This document shows, one piece after another, positions 34,410 to 43,801 of a stretch of DNA of 64,000 nt. Both the position numbers and the translations under genes were made by a program. The DNA comes from Dyella sp. OK004 (GTDB taxonomy: Bacteria > Pseudomonadota > Gammaproteobacteria > Xanthomonadales > Rhodanobacteraceae). The number at the start of each line of letters is the position of its first letter. The stretch's first letter is position 1. A model generated the notes under the pieces. The model searched no databases. It saw only the letters and a program-made list of their open reading frames with translations, and was not told where the DNA came from. Where the stretch lies: the NCBI RefSeq assembly GCF_900114495.1, contig NZ_FOZI01000001.1, forward strand, positions 701,469 through 765,468, written 5' to 3'.

Positions 34410-35636
34410 TCACAGCTGGCCGGGCATGCAAGCTGCTGTCGCGGCGACCGTCGTGCGACGACTGCCATCGAGACGGACGCTCCACCATGCCACCAGCCAT
34501 CCGGACAACGTGACCAGCGCCGCGACCCATGTCACTGCGCCCAGGCCCGGGCCACGATCGATCACGGCACCGCCCAGCCAGGCACCGATGGCATTGCCAA
34601 GATTGAAGGCCGCGATGTTGAAGCTGGAAGCCAGGCTCTGGCCCGCCCCTTCCGCCTTTTGCAGCACGCGCAACTGCAGCGGCGACACGGTGGCGAATGC
34701 AGCTACACCAAGCAGCCCAGTGAAAGCGATCACCGCCACTTTGCTATGCAACGCGAAACTCATGGCGCCGAGCACCAGTACCAACGCCATCAACGTGCCG
34801 AGCAATGCCGGCACCAGCCGGCGATCCGCGAGGCGACCACCGAGCAGGTTCCCAACGATCAGGCCCACGCCGAACACCAGCAGGATCGGTGATACCGCGC
34901 TTTCGGCGAATCCGCTCAGTTGCGTGAGAATCGGCTGGATGTAAGTGAACACGGCAAACACGCCGGCATAGCCGAGCACGGTCATCAACAGGCCAAGCAA
35001 CACCTGCGGCCGCGCGATGACTTTCAGCTCTTCGGCGAAAGCGATCGGCTCGCGCTTGCCCGCATCGGCCGGCACCAGCGTCGCGATGATCAGCGTGGCG
35101 ACCAGGCCAATCGCCGCGACTGCCCAGAACGTCGCGCGCCAGCCGTAATGCAGCCCCAGCCAGGCACCGGCGGGCACGCCAAGCAGGGTCGCCACGGTCA
35201 GGCCGGTAAACATGATCGAGATGGCCGACGCCTTGCGATCCGCAGGCACCATGCCGGTAGCGACCACCGCGCCCACGCCGAAGAAGGTGCCATGCGCGAG
35301 CGAAGTGATCACGCGCGCAACCATCAACAAGCCGTAGCTGGGCGCAAGCGCACAGGCCAGGTTGCCGATAGTGAAGATCACCATCAGCGCAACCAGCGCC
35401 GCTTTGCGCGGCATGCGGCTGGTCGCCATGGTCAGCAACGGCGCGCCGACGAACACGCCCAGGGCATAGCCAGAGATCAGTAAGCCGGCGGCGGTGATCG
35501 ACACGTGCAGGTCGGCAGCCACCTGGAGCAGCAGGCCCATGATCACGAATTCAGTGGTGCCGATGCCGAAGGCACCGGCGGTGAGCGAGTACAGGCCGAT
35601 GGGTATGCGTGGCTTGGCGGGAACGGTGCTGGCCAT
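34410..35636 (-). CDS. MFS exporter (AraJ/DHA1-type)
   Basis: A 408-residue, 12-span drug/proton antiporter-like transporter. The start region IGLYSLTAGAFGIGTTEFVI is diagnostic for the DHA1 branch that includes AraJ and YdhP, and motif A-like SRMPRKAALVALM sits in loop 2-3. The ATG at 35636 was preferred over a TTG at 35651. It diverges from a LysR gene with a 98-base shared promoter region, the classical arrangement in which LysR controls the transporter. The substrate is unknown. Confidence 0.9.
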   Translation of the reverse strand: MASTVPAKPRIPIGLYSLTAGAFGIGTTEFVIMGLLLQVAADLHVSITAAGLLISGYALGVFVGAPLLTMATSRMPRKAALVALMVIFTIGNLACALAPSYGLLMVARVITSLAHGTFFGVGAVVATGMVPADRKASAISIMFTGLTVATLLGVPAGAWLGLHYGWRATFWAVAAIGLVATLIIATLVPADAGKREPIAFAEELKVIARPQVLLGLLMTVLGYAGVFAVFTYIQPILTQLSGFAESAVSPILLVFGVGLIVGNLLGGRLADRRLVPALLGTLMALVLVLGAMSFALHSKVAVIAFTGLLGVAAFATVSPLQLRVLQKAEGAGQSLASSFNIAAFNLGNAIGAWLGGAVIDRGPGLGAVTWVAALVTLSGWLVAWWSVRLDGSRRTTVAATAACMPGQL

Positions 35637-35734
35637 AGATAAGGTCCGCAAAAAAGATGCGGCAGCCTAGGCCCAGCCATATTCTTCAACAACCACCAGA
35701 TCGAAGAATCACTTTCAATATATTATTGATAATG
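35637..35734. promoter_or_regulatory. Divergent MFS/LysR promoter region
   Basis: This 98-base gap between divergent genes is AT-richer than its surroundings and carries ATTAT-TG-ATAAT (35722-35733), an interrupted palindrome of T-N11-A shape close to the LysR start codon. It could be the LysR operator; this is inferred from gene order and symmetry. Confidence 0.4.
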
Positions 35735-36658
35735 ATGAACCGCATCGACGACATCTGCCTGTTCCTGCGCGTGCTCGATCTGGGCTCGATCAGCGCCGCG
35801 GCGCGCAGTCTCGATCTCTCCGTGGCGGTGGCCAGCCAACGCCTGAAGCGGCTCGAACGCGATCTCGGCGTGCGCCTGCTGCACCGGACTACCCGCCAGC
35901 TGCACGCCACACCCGAGGGCACTGCCCTGGCCGAGCAGGGCCGCGCGCTGATCGAGGACTTAGAGGCGCTGACCTCCGGTCTGCGCAAGTCAGGCAGCAG
36001 TGTCAGTGGCCCGGTGCGGGTCACCATGTCCGCCGCGTTTGGACGTCAATACGTCTCGCCGCTGCTGCCCCAGTTTCTGGCGCGGCATCCAGGCATCAAG
36101 CTCAACGTCAACCTGAGCGATCAGGTGGTCGATCTGGTCACCGCCGGTTTCGATCTGGCCATCCGCATCGGTATGCTGAGCGACTCCAACCTGGTGGCCC
36201 GCCGGCTGGCGACCAACAAGCGCGTGTTGTGCGCATCGCCCACCTATCTGAAACAACACGGCACGCCGCGCACGCCGGCCGATCTGGCACACCACGAATG
36301 CCTGCTGCAGGTAGGCAGCCAGGGTCGGCAGGATATCTGGACGCTGAGCGACACCACCGGGCGCCCATTAGCCGTACGCGTCAACGGGCGTTTCGAGAGT
36401 AACTTTGGTGAGCTGCTGGGCGACGCCACCCTCGCCGGGCTGGGTATTTCATTGCATTCCACCTGGCATATCGGTGGTGAACTGCGCGCGGGCCGCCTGC
36501 GCGTGGTGCTGCCAGACTACCCGCCGCCCGATACAGGCATCTATGCGGTGATGCCGCAGCGACGCATGGTGCCGCAGCGAGTGCAGGCTTTCATCGACTT
36601 CCTCGCCGAACATTTCAGCGACGACTTGCCGTGGGAAAAACATCTGCAACAACCGTGA
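35735..36658 (+). CDS. LysR-family transcription regulator
   Basis: A 307-residue regulator. The winged helix-turn-helix at residues 1-60 reads MNRIDDICLFLRVLDLGSIS, then AAARSLDLSVAVASQRLKRLE and RDLGVRLLHRTTRQLH. An effector-binding periplasmic-binding-protein-like domain fills the rest (SGPVRVTMSAAFGRQYVSP, LNVNLSDQVVDLV). The ATG at 35735 directly follows another at 35732. It most likely senses a small molecule and controls the divergent MFS gene (inference). Confidence 0.93.
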   Translation: MNRIDDICLFLRVLDLGSISAAARSLDLSVAVASQRLKRLERDLGVRLLHRTTRQLHATPEGTALAEQGRALIEDLEALTSGLRKSGSSVSGPVRVTMSAAFGRQYVSPLLPQFLARHPGIKLNVNLSDQVVDLVTAGFDLAIRIGMLSDSNLVARRLATNKRVLCASPTYLKQHGTPRTPADLAHHECLLQVGSQGRQDIWTLSDTTGRPLAVRVNGRFESNFGELLGDATLAGLGISLHSTWHIGGELRAGRLRVVLPDYPPPDTGIYAVMPQRRMVPQRVQAFIDFLAEHFSDDLPWEKHLQQP

Positions 36659-36708
36659 CCGCGGCACAGGCACTTTGATGCAGAAGCAGCACCACTTCGG
36701 AGCTCACC

Positions 36709-37383
36709 ATGATCGTCGTCCACCATCTCAATAACTCTCGCTCGCAGCGCATTCTCTGGTTGCTCGAAGAAATGGGCCTGCCCTACGAGATCAAGCGCTA
36801 CCAGCGCGACCCGAAAACGCTGCTGGCGCCGCCAGAGCTGCGTCAGGTGCACCCGCTGGGCAAATCGCCGGTGATCACCGATGGCGACGTGACCACAGCG
36901 GAGTCCGGCGCCATCATCGAGTACCTCGCCGACCGTTACGGCCAGGATCAGTGGCTGCCCACCCCCGGCACACCCGCACGGCTGCGCTGCAGCTACTGGC
37001 TGCACTACGCGGAAGGCTCGGCCATGCCGCCACTGTTGCTCAAGCTGGTTTTCAACCGGCTCGCCACGAGTCCCGCGCCGTTCTTCGTAAAGCCGCTGCT
37101 GCGCGGCATTGCCGGCAAGGTGCTGCGCGGCTTCGTTGATCCGCAGCTGAAGTTGCATCTCGACTTTCTCGAAGGCGAACTGGCGAAGTCGCCGTGGTTC
37201 GGTGGCGATGCTTTCAGTGCTGCAGACATTCAGATGAGTTTTCCATTGGAGGCCGCCGCGGCCCGCGCCGGACTCAACGCCACTACAAGGCCGCGCCTGT
37301 GGGATTTCCTGCAGCGCATTCGCGCGCGCCCCGCCTATCAACGTGCGATCGAACGCGGCGGCGATTACGAGATGGTCGGCTAG
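36709..37383 (+). CDS. Glutathione S-transferase
   Basis: A 224-residue cytoplasmic GST with a thioredoxin-like N-terminal domain (HHLNNSRSQRILWLLEEMG, HPLGKSPVITDGDV, AESGAIIEYLADRYG, where the latter binds glutathione) and an all-helical C-terminal domain (WFGGDAFSAADIQMSFPLE). The N-terminal catalytic Ser lies in NNSRSQR. GGAG precedes the ATG. It follows the LysR gene by 50 bases on the same strand. The natural electrophile is unknown. Confidence 0.93.
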   Translation: MIVVHHLNNSRSQRILWLLEEMGLPYEIKRYQRDPKTLLAPPELRQVHPLGKSPVITDGDVTTAESGAIIEYLADRYGQDQWLPTPGTPARLRCSYWLHYAEGSAMPPLLLKLVFNRLATSPAPFFVKPLLRGIAGKVLRGFVDPQLKLHLDFLEGELAKSPWFGGDAFSAADIQMSFPLEAAAARAGLNATTRPRLWDFLQRIRARPAYQRAIERGGDYEMVG

Positions 37384-37476
37384 ACGACCGCAGCTGAACC
37401 GCGACGACTGCTGTTTACGCACCGCTCACGCGCGCGCTGGCAAGTTTGCAGTTCTGAACACAAGGAGGCAGCAACC

Positions 37477-37812
37477 ATGGCCCGGAACCGCGACATCGAA
37501 AGCAGCATCAACGGCGTGGGTGAGCAAGTGCGCGAACGCGTGCGTCACTACGCCAGCGAAGCGGGTGACCGCGCCGACGGCCTGCTGGAGCGCAGCCGCG
37601 AGATCCGCCGCCGCTTCGGCCGCCAGCGCTACGACTATGCGCAGCGCCTGTCGCACGCGGCCGAGGATTTCGCCGACGAGGCGAACTATCAGTACCGCCG
37701 CCTGCGCCGCCACGTCGGCCGTCATCCGGTAGCGACCGCGGCTGTGGTGGCTGGAACCATCGGTGCGTTCCTGCTGCTGCGCCGCGCGTTTCGCAGTCGC
37801 GACGAGGATTGA
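37477..37812 (+). CDS. DUF883/ElaB-like membrane-anchored protein
   Basis: A 111-residue protein with a highly charged helical N-terminal two thirds (RERVRHYASEAGDRADGLLE, REIRRRFGRQRYDYAQRLS) and one C-terminal membrane span (about 85-103, HPVATAAVVAGTIGAFLLLR), ending RSRDED. This matches the ElaB/YqjD tail-anchored proteins that bind ribosomes in E. coli stationary phase (known for the family, not shown here). AAGGAGG precedes the ATG. It converges on aceE across a very strong terminator. Confidence 0.78.
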   Translation: MARNRDIESSINGVGEQVRERVRHYASEAGDRADGLLERSREIRRRFGRQRYDYAQRLSHAAEDFADEANYQYRRLRRHVGRHPVATAAVVAGTIGAFLLLRRAFRSRDED

Positions 37813-37839
37813 TCGACTCGTTTCGATCCGTTCGATTCA

Positions 37840-37879
37840 CCAAACAAGAAACCCGCCTTTCGGCGGGTTTCTTGTTTGG
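37840..37879. terminator. Bidirectional terminator with an 18-bp stem
   Basis: An 18-bp perfect stem (37840-37857 with 37862-37879) around a TTTC loop, between the convergent ElaB-like gene and aceE. The GC core CCCGCC with A/T-rich outer parts gives T-rich tails on both strands. Confidence 0.93.
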
Positions 37880-37883
37880 ACCT

Positions 37884-40577
37884 TTAGACCGTCATCGGAT
37901 TCGGCTTATCCGGATCCAGCTTGTAGGTCTTGATGGCGCGGCTGACATCCTTGGCGTTGACCTTGCCTTCCTTCGCCAGCGCGGTCAGCGCAGCCTGGGC
38001 GATCCAGTAACGATCGACCTCGAAGAAGCCGCGCAAATTGGCACGCGTGTCGCTGCGGCCGAAGCCGTCCGTGCCCAGCACGGTGTAGCGCATGCCGTCC
38101 GGCATGAAGGCACGGATCTGGTCGGCGAATTCACGCACATAGTCGGTGGCCGCGATGGCCGGACCCTGACGCCCCTGCAACAGAGCGGTGACGTGCGGTA
38201 CGCGCTGCTCCGCTTCCGGATGCAGGCGGTTCCAGCGTTCGGCGTCGAAACCGTCGCGACGCACTTCGCTGAAGCTAGGCACCGACCAGATGTCGGCAGT
38301 GACGCCGAAATCTTTCTCCAGCAATTCGGCGGCGGCGATCACTTCGCGCAGGATGGTGCCGGAACCGAGCAGCTGCACGCGCGGCTCGCCCTTCTTCGGC
38401 TTGCCGGCATCCTTGAACAGGTACATGCCCTTGATGATGTCCGCCTCGATGCCCTGCGGCAGGTCGGGGTGGCTGTAGTTCTCATTCATCACAGTGATGT
38501 AGTAGTACACGTCCTCCTGCTCTTGCAACATGCGGCGCGTACCGTCCTGCATGATCACCGCGACCTCATACGAGAAGGTCGGGTCATACGACTTGACGTT
38601 CGGGATCGCGCCAGACATCAGGTGCGAACTGCCGTCCTCATGCTGCAGGCCTTCGCCGTTGAGCGTGGTGCGGCCGGCAGTGCCGCCGATCAGGAAGCCG
38701 CGCGCGCGCATGTCGCCGGCGGCCCAGGCCAAGTCGCCGATTCGCTGGAAGCCGAACATCGAGTAGTAGATGAAGAACGGCAGCATCGGCACGTTGCTGA
38801 TGCTGTAGCTGGTGGCCGCCGCCATCCACGCGGCCATGCCACCGGCCTCGGAGATGCCTTCCTGCAGCACCTGGCCTTTCTGGTCTTCACGGTAGTACAG
38901 CAGCTGGTCGGCGTCCTGCGGACGGTACTTCTGGCCGAACGGCGCATAGATGCCGATCTGGCGGAACATGCCTTCCATACCAAACGTGCGCGCCTCATCG
39001 GCCACGATCGGCACGATGCGCTCGCCGATCTGCTTGTCGCGCAGCAGCAGGTTCATGCCGCGCACCAGCGCCATGGTGGTGGAAATCTCGCGCTCGCCGG
39101 TGCCCTTGGTGATCTGCTCGAACGCCGACAGTTCCGGTGCGGTGATCTTCACGTCAGTCTTGCGGCGACGCTGCGGCAGCGCACCGCCGAGCGCGCGGCG
39201 GCGCTCAAGCATGTACTGCACCTCCGGCGAATCCTTGCCCGGGTGGTAGTACGGCACGTCGGCCAGCTTGTCGTCCGGCACCGGGATGTTGAAGCGGTCG
39301 CGGAAGTGGCGCACGGCCTCGTCGTCCAGCTTCTTCTGCTGGTGCGTGGGGTTCTGCGACTCACCGGCCGCGCCCATGCCGTAACCCTTCACCGTCTTGG
39401 CAAGAATCACCGTGGGCATGCCTTTGGTATTCACCGCCTGGTGGTAGGCCGCGTAAACCTTGTGCGGGTCATGGCCGCCGCGGTTGAGGCGCCAGATGTC
39501 GTCGTCGCTGAGGTTGGCGACCATCTCGCGCGTCTCCGGGTACTTACCGAAGAAATGCTCGCGCGTGTACGCGCCACCGAAGGCCTTGCACGCCTGGTAC
39601 TCGCCGTCGATGGTTTCCATCATCAGCTTGGTCAACACGCCCTTGGTGTCGCGGGCGAGGAGCGGATCCCAGTAGCTGCCCCAGATCACTTTGATGGCGT
39701 TCCAGCCGGCGCCGCGGAACACGCCTTCCAGTTCCTGGATGATCTTGCCATTGCCGCGCACCGGACCATCCAGGCGCTGCAGGTTGCAGTTGATCACGAA
39801 CACCAGGTTGTCCAGGCCTTCGCGGCCGGCCAGCGAGATGGCACCGAGCGACTCGGGCTCGTCGGTCTCGCCGTCGCCCATGAAGCACCAGATTTTCCGG
39901 TCGGACTTCGGAATCAGGCCGCGATGCTCCAGGTACTTCCAGAACTGCGCCTGGTAGATCGCCTGGATCGGACCCAGACCCATCGATACGGTGGGCACCT
40001 GCCAGTAATCCGGCATCAGCCAGGGATGCGGATACGAGGAAAGCCCGCGGCCGTGGCCGGCCACTTCCATGCGGAACAGATCAAGCTGCTCTTCGCCAAT
40101 ACGGCCTTCGAGGAAGGAGCGCGCATAGATGCCGGGGCTGGAATGGCCCTGATGGAAAATCAGATCGCCCGGATGCTCGGCGCTCGGCGCTCGCCAAAAA
40201 TGGTTGAAACCCACGTCGTACAGCGTCGCCGAAGAGGCGAAGCTGGCGATATGGCCGCCCAGTTCGCCGGGCTTGCGGTTGGCGCGCACGACCATCGCCA
40301 TGGCGTTCCAGCGGACTAGGGTGCGGATGCGCCATTCCATCGCCGCGTCGCCGCTCATCTTCGCCTCGTTGCCGGGCGAGATGGTGTTGACGTATTCGGT
40401 GGTGGGGTTGAACGGCAGATAGCCACCCGCGCGGCGGGTCGAGTCGACCATCTTCTCCAGCAGGTAGTGCGCGCGCTCGGTGCCGTCATGGTTGATGACC
40501 GCGGTGAGCGAGTCGACCCATTCCTGGGTTTCGGTGGGGTCGAGGTCCTGGTGGAGGATGTCGTCGAGCTGATCCAT
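37884..40577 (-). CDS. aceE: Pyruvate dehydrogenase E1 (homodimeric)
   Basis: The 897-residue thiamine-diphosphate enzyme that decarboxylates pyruvate and loads acetyl onto E2 lipoyl arms. It is the one-chain (homodimeric) E1 type, as in E. coli (887 residues). The TPP-binding motif is MGDGETDEPES...NCNLQ; the N-terminus has NHDGTERAHYLLEKM, and DWNAMAMVVRANR-like and GHSSPGIYARSFLEGR elements are typical of AceE. GGAG lies 7 bases before the ATG. Unlike many genomes it is not next to aceF; E2 and E3 are 24 kb away at 9.5-14 kb. No PdhR-like operator is seen upstream. Confidence 0.97.
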   Translation of the reverse strand: MDQLDDILHQDLDPTETQEWVDSLTAVINHDGTERAHYLLEKMVDSTRRAGGYLPFNPTTEYVNTISPGNEAKMSGDAAMEWRIRTLVRWNAMAMVVRANRKPGELGGHIASFASSATLYDVGFNHFWRAPSAEHPGDLIFHQGHSSPGIYARSFLEGRIGEEQLDLFRMEVAGHGRGLSSYPHPWLMPDYWQVPTVSMGLGPIQAIYQAQFWKYLEHRGLIPKSDRKIWCFMGDGETDEPESLGAISLAGREGLDNLVFVINCNLQRLDGPVRGNGKIIQELEGVFRGAGWNAIKVIWGSYWDPLLARDTKGVLTKLMMETIDGEYQACKAFGGAYTREHFFGKYPETREMVANLSDDDIWRLNRGGHDPHKVYAAYHQAVNTKGMPTVILAKTVKGYGMGAAGESQNPTHQQKKLDDEAVRHFRDRFNIPVPDDKLADVPYYHPGKDSPEVQYMLERRRALGGALPQRRRKTDVKITAPELSAFEQITKGTGEREISTTMALVRGMNLLLRDKQIGERIVPIVADEARTFGMEGMFRQIGIYAPFGQKYRPQDADQLLYYREDQKGQVLQEGISEAGGMAAWMAAATSYSISNVPMLPFFIYYSMFGFQRIGDLAWAAGDMRARGFLIGGTAGRTTLNGEGLQHEDGSSHLMSGAIPNVKSYDPTFSYEVAVIMQDGTRRMLQEQEDVYYYITVMNENYSHPDLPQGIEADIIKGMYLFKDAGKPKKGEPRVQLLGSGTILREVIAAAELLEKDFGVTADIWSVPSFSEVRRDGFDAERWNRLHPEAEQRVPHVTALLQGRQGPAIAATDYVREFADQIRAFMPDGMRYTVLGTDGFGRSDTRANLRGFFEVDRYWIAQAALTALAKEGKVNAKDVSRAIKTYKLDPDKPNPMTV

Positions 40578-40746
40578 GAAAATCTCCGCGGCGCTGTGCG
40601 GCGCTGGCTTGAGGTGAATACCGGTCGCCGGGGATGCGACGGTTTAACGCCCGAGTTTAGCCCTCCGCACGGCTGGCCGACAATTCGTACAGGCCCGTGC
40701 GCTGGCGCATGGTGGCGCGTGGCGATCGCGGCACACCCATGAAAAA

Positions 40747-40775
40747 GCCGCCACTCGACTTTGGTCGAGAGCGGC
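40747..40775 (-). terminator. Probable maeB terminator
   Basis: GCCGC plus CTCGAC arms (40747-40759) pair with GTCGAG and GCGGC (40764-40775), and on the minus strand a TTTTT run follows. It lies after the maeB stop and the REP-like element. Confidence 0.8.
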
Positions 40776-40800
40776 TTCCTGCCCCACTCTAGGATTGACC

Positions 40801-40938
40801 GTAGGAGCGCACCCTGTGCGCGAACGGCCGGCAACGCCGGCCTGCCTTTTATCTAGGGCTCGCCCAAAACAAGCGGCCCTTGCGGGCCGCTTCGCCCACA
40901 GAGCCTGCCCCGGACTTGATCCGGGGGCTGGCTCCTAC
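40801..40938. repeat. GTAGGAGC palindromic element, copy 2 (composite)
   Basis: The left arm GTAGGAGCGCACCCTGTGCG (40801-40820) is identical to copy 3 at 56587, but the matching right arm is reduced to GGCTCCTAC (40930-40938), which ends directly at the maeB stop codon. Between them are two GC hairpins (CGGCC...GGCC and GCGGCCC...GGGCCGC). This gap of 362 bases has no gene besides the repeat and the terminator. Confidence 0.75.
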
Positions 40939-40939
40939 A

Positions 40940-43231
40940 TTAGCTGCGGCGGTCGCTCTGCACGGCGCGGATCTGCGCATCCACTGCGGCAATGGCCGTC
41001 ATGTTGACCACGCGACGCGGGGTGGAGGCCGGGGTGAGGATGTGCGCCGACTTGTTCGGGCCCATCAGGATCGGACCAATGGCCACGCCATCGGTCATCA
41101 CACGCACCATGTTGTAGGTGATGTTGGCCGCATCGAGGTTCGGCATCACAAACAGATTGGCGCGGCCGGTCAGCGTGGTGTTGGGGAACATGCGCGTACG
41201 CAGCCCTTCATCCCACGCGGTATCGGCCTGCATCTCACCATCCACCTCCAGTTTGGGCATGCGCGACTTCAGTAACTGGTACACCTTGCGCATTTTCTGG
41301 GCGCTCGGATTGTCGTGGCTGCCGTAATTGGAGTGCGACAGTAGCGCCACCTTCGGTTCGATACCGAACAGCTTGAGGCGGTAGGTGGCCTGCAACGTCG
41401 CTTCCGCGATCTGCTCGGCGGAGGGATCGATCTGCACATGGGTGTCGAGGAAGAACCACGCGCCCTGGTCATTGATCACGCCGGTCATCGCCGAGGTGCA
41501 CTGCACACCCGGGTCGAGACCGAACACGCTGCGCATATAGCCGAGCTTCTTGTGGAAGCGGCCGACCAGGCCGCAGATCATTGCGTCGGCCTCACCACGC
41601 TCCACCATCAGCGAAGCGATCAGGGTCGGGCGTGAGCGCAGCAGGTTCTTCGCCGCCGCCGGTGATACGCCGCGGCGCTCGGTCAGCGCGTGGTACTGCT
41701 GCCAGTAGTCATTGAAGCGCGGGTCGTCATTGATATTGGTCAACTCGAAATCGGTGCCCTCGCGCATACGCAGGCCGAGGCGCTGGATGCGCGTCTCGAT
41801 CACGTCGGGGCGACCGATCAGGATCGGGAACGCCAGGCGCTCGTCGATCACCGTCTGCACCGCACGCAATACGGTCTCTTCCTCGCCTTCCGCATAGACC
41901 ACACGCTTGCGGTCAGCGCGCGCACGCTCATACACCGGCTTCATCAGCAGACCGGTGCGGTAGATGAACTGGCCGAGTTTTTCCTTGTACGCATCCATGT
42001 CGGTGATGGGACGCGCAGCCACACCGGAATCCATCGCCGCCTGCGCCACGGCCGGAGCCAGCATGACCAGCAGACGGGGGTCGAACGGACGCGGAATGAG
42101 GTAGTCGGCGCCGAAAGTCGGCACATCGCCACCGTAGGCACTGGCCAGATCACCAGCCTCCATCCGTGCCAGCTCAGCGATGGCACGCACGCAGGCGAGC
42201 TTCATGGCCTCATTGATGCCGGTGGCACCGACGTCCAGCGCACCGCGGAAGATGTACGGGAAGCACAGGGCGTTATTGACCTGGTTCGGGTAGTCCGAAC
42301 GGCCGGTGGCGATGATGCAGTCCGGGCGGACTTTCTTCGCGTCTTCCGGCGAGATCTCGGGATTCGGGTTGGCCAGAGCGAGGATGATCGGCTTGTCGGC
42401 CATCGTCGCCACCATCTCCGGCTTCAGCACGCCACCCGCGGAAAGACCGAGGAAGACGTCCGAGCCCGAAACGATTTCCGCCAGCGTGCGCGCCTTGGTG
42501 TCGCGGGCATAACGCTGCTTGTCCGGATCCATGTGATCGCGACCGGTGTAGAGCACGCCCTCGCGATCGAAAGCCAGGATGTGCTCCGGCTTCAGACCCA
42601 GAGCCACCAGCATGTCGAGACAGGCGATGCCGGCCGCACCCGCACCGGCGGTGGCCAGCTTCACGTCCTCGATCTTCTTGCCGACCACCTCGAGCGCATT
42701 CAAAACGGCGGCGCCCACGATGATGGCAGTGCCGTGTTGATCGTCGTGGAACACCGGGATCTTCATGCGCTCGCGCAACTTGCGCTCGACCACGAAGCAC
42801 TCGGGTGCCTTGATGTCTTCCAGATTGATGCCGCCGAAGGTCGGCTCCATCGAGGCGATGATGTCGACCAGCTTGTCCGGATCGCGCTCGTTCAACTCAA
42901 TGTCGAACACGTCGATGCCGGCGAACTTCTGGAACAGCACACCCTTGCCTTCCATTACCGGCTTACCCGCCAGCGGCCCGATATCGCCCAGGCCCAGCAC
43001 TGCCGTGCCGTTGGTGATCACCGCCACCAAATTGCCGCGCGCCGTCATCTCGCTGGCGGCGTTGGGATCCTCCACGATCGCCTCGCAGGCATAAGCCACG
43101 CCCGGCGAATACGCCAGGGCGAGGTCACGCTGCGTAACCATGGCCTTGGTGGCCGTTACCTTGATTTTGCCGGGATGCGGCAAGCGGTGATATTCGAGAG
43201 CGGCGAGTCGAAGTTCTTCGGGGAGTGCCAT
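40940..43231 (-). CDS. maeB: NADP-dependent malic enzyme (MaeB type, with phosphotransacetylase-like domain)
   Basis: A 763-residue fusion enzyme that decarboxylates malate to pyruvate. The N-terminal half is the malic enzyme ([38 protein letters not shown], cofactor site [18 protein letters not shown], and NPNPEI). The C-terminal ~320 residues are phosphate-acetyltransferase-like ([34 protein letters not shown]), known to be regulatory in the MaeB type. The start at MALPEELR matches the family; its ribosome site is weak. It lies upstream of aceE on the same strand but is separated from it by a terminator and a repeat. It can supply pyruvate to the PDH complex and NADPH. Confidence 0.95.
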   Translation of the reverse strand: MALPEELRLAALEYHRLPHPGKIKVTATKAMVTQRDLALAYSPGVAYACEAIVEDPNAASEMTARGNLVAVITNGTAVLGLGDIGPLAGKPVMEGKGVLFQKFAGIDVFDIELNERDPDKLVDIIASMEPTFGGINLEDIKAPECFVVERKLRERMKIPVFHDDQHGTAIIVGAAVLNALEVVGKKIEDVKLATAGAGAAGIACLDMLVALGLKPEHILAFDREGVLYTGRDHMDPDKQRYARDTKARTLAEIVSGSDVFLGLSAGGVLKPEMVATMADKPIILALANPNPEISPEDAKKVRPDCIIATGRSDYPNQVNNALCFPYIFRGALDVGATGINEAMKLACVRAIAELARMEAGDLASAYGGDVPTFGADYLIPRPFDPRLLVMLAPAVAQAAMDSGVAARPITDMDAYKEKLGQFIYRTGLLMKPVYERARADRKRVVYAEGEEETVLRAVQTVIDERLAFPILIGRPDVIETRIQRLGLRMREGTDFELTNINDDPRFNDYWQQYHALTERRGVSPAAAKNLLRSRPTLIASLMVERGEADAMICGLVGRFHKKLGYMRSVFGLDPGVQCTSAMTGVINDQGAWFFLDTHVQIDPSAEQIAEATLQATYRLKLFGIEPKVALLSHSNYGSHDNPSAQKMRKVYQLLKSRMPKLEVDGEMQADTAWDEGLRTRMFPNTTLTGRANLFVMPNLDAANITYNMVRVMTDGVAIGPILMGPNKSAHILTPASTPRRVVNMTAIAAVDAQIRAVQSDRRS

Positions 43232-43473
43232 GGGATGCGCTATCGGGTGAGGGAATAAAGTGCCGCGACGGCGGCATCCGGGCATGTTAGCACCGTGTTA
43301 GCAAGCCAAACCCGCTGCGCCGCAAGAACACGAGCGTAGATATGGCCCGCAGGTGTGACAACTAATGCTTTAGAGCTAACAGCGTGCAATGACGAAGCCG
43401 GGCAGGCGGTTTTTTGCACTTGGCTCTTGATCTCCGCCCTTGTGCAGCGTGTGGGCTGCACGATCAGCTCTCA
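43232..43473. other. maeB upstream region
   Basis: This stretch upstream of maeB should contain its promoter. I see no gene, no strong hairpin and no known operator. The sequence is moderately AT-rich near 43360-43385. The rest of the gap up to the QEGLA gene is repeat copy D. Confidence 0.35.
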
Positions 43474-43733
43474 AAGAAAACGATCCCGACGCCTGACACT
43501 GGAAAAGGCGCAGCTACAGAGCGCACCGCCTGCTCTCAGGCCATTTCTCTTTGGTTACTTTCTCTTTGGGCCAGCAAAGAGAAAGTGACCCGGGCCGCGG
43601 CAGCGGTTCGGAAGCCCGCGGCAGGCGAGCCAGCGCACGCAGACGCGACAATCAGGCGACAACGCCACTGGATGACCAGCTTCGCTGTTGAAAAGCGCCT
43701 CCGGCCTTCGCCGGAATGACGAGTAGGAAGGGA
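43474..43733 (+). repeat. Dispersed repeat, copy D (hairpin-core family)
   Basis: About 260 bp, nearly identical to copy B at 19010-19269. The core stem is ACTTTCTCTTTG (43557-43568) with 43575-43586 around loop GGCCAG. It ends at AATGACGAGTAGGAAGG. A frame ending in GPAKRK crosses it and is not a gene. It lies between the maeB promoter region and the QEGLA gene 3' end. Confidence 0.88.
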
Positions 43734-43801
43734 TATCGCAAGAACCGCCCCCTCATCCCAACCCTCTCCCTGAAGGGGCAGAGAAAGAAAAGCATCGCCA
43801 C

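Noticed and set aside
37809-40319. Long plus-strand open frame (836 codons) opposite aceE
   Set aside because: It is the complement of a strongly codon-biased high-GC gene; its translation shows no domain and is rich in Arg/Ala/His. aceE on the other strand is certain.
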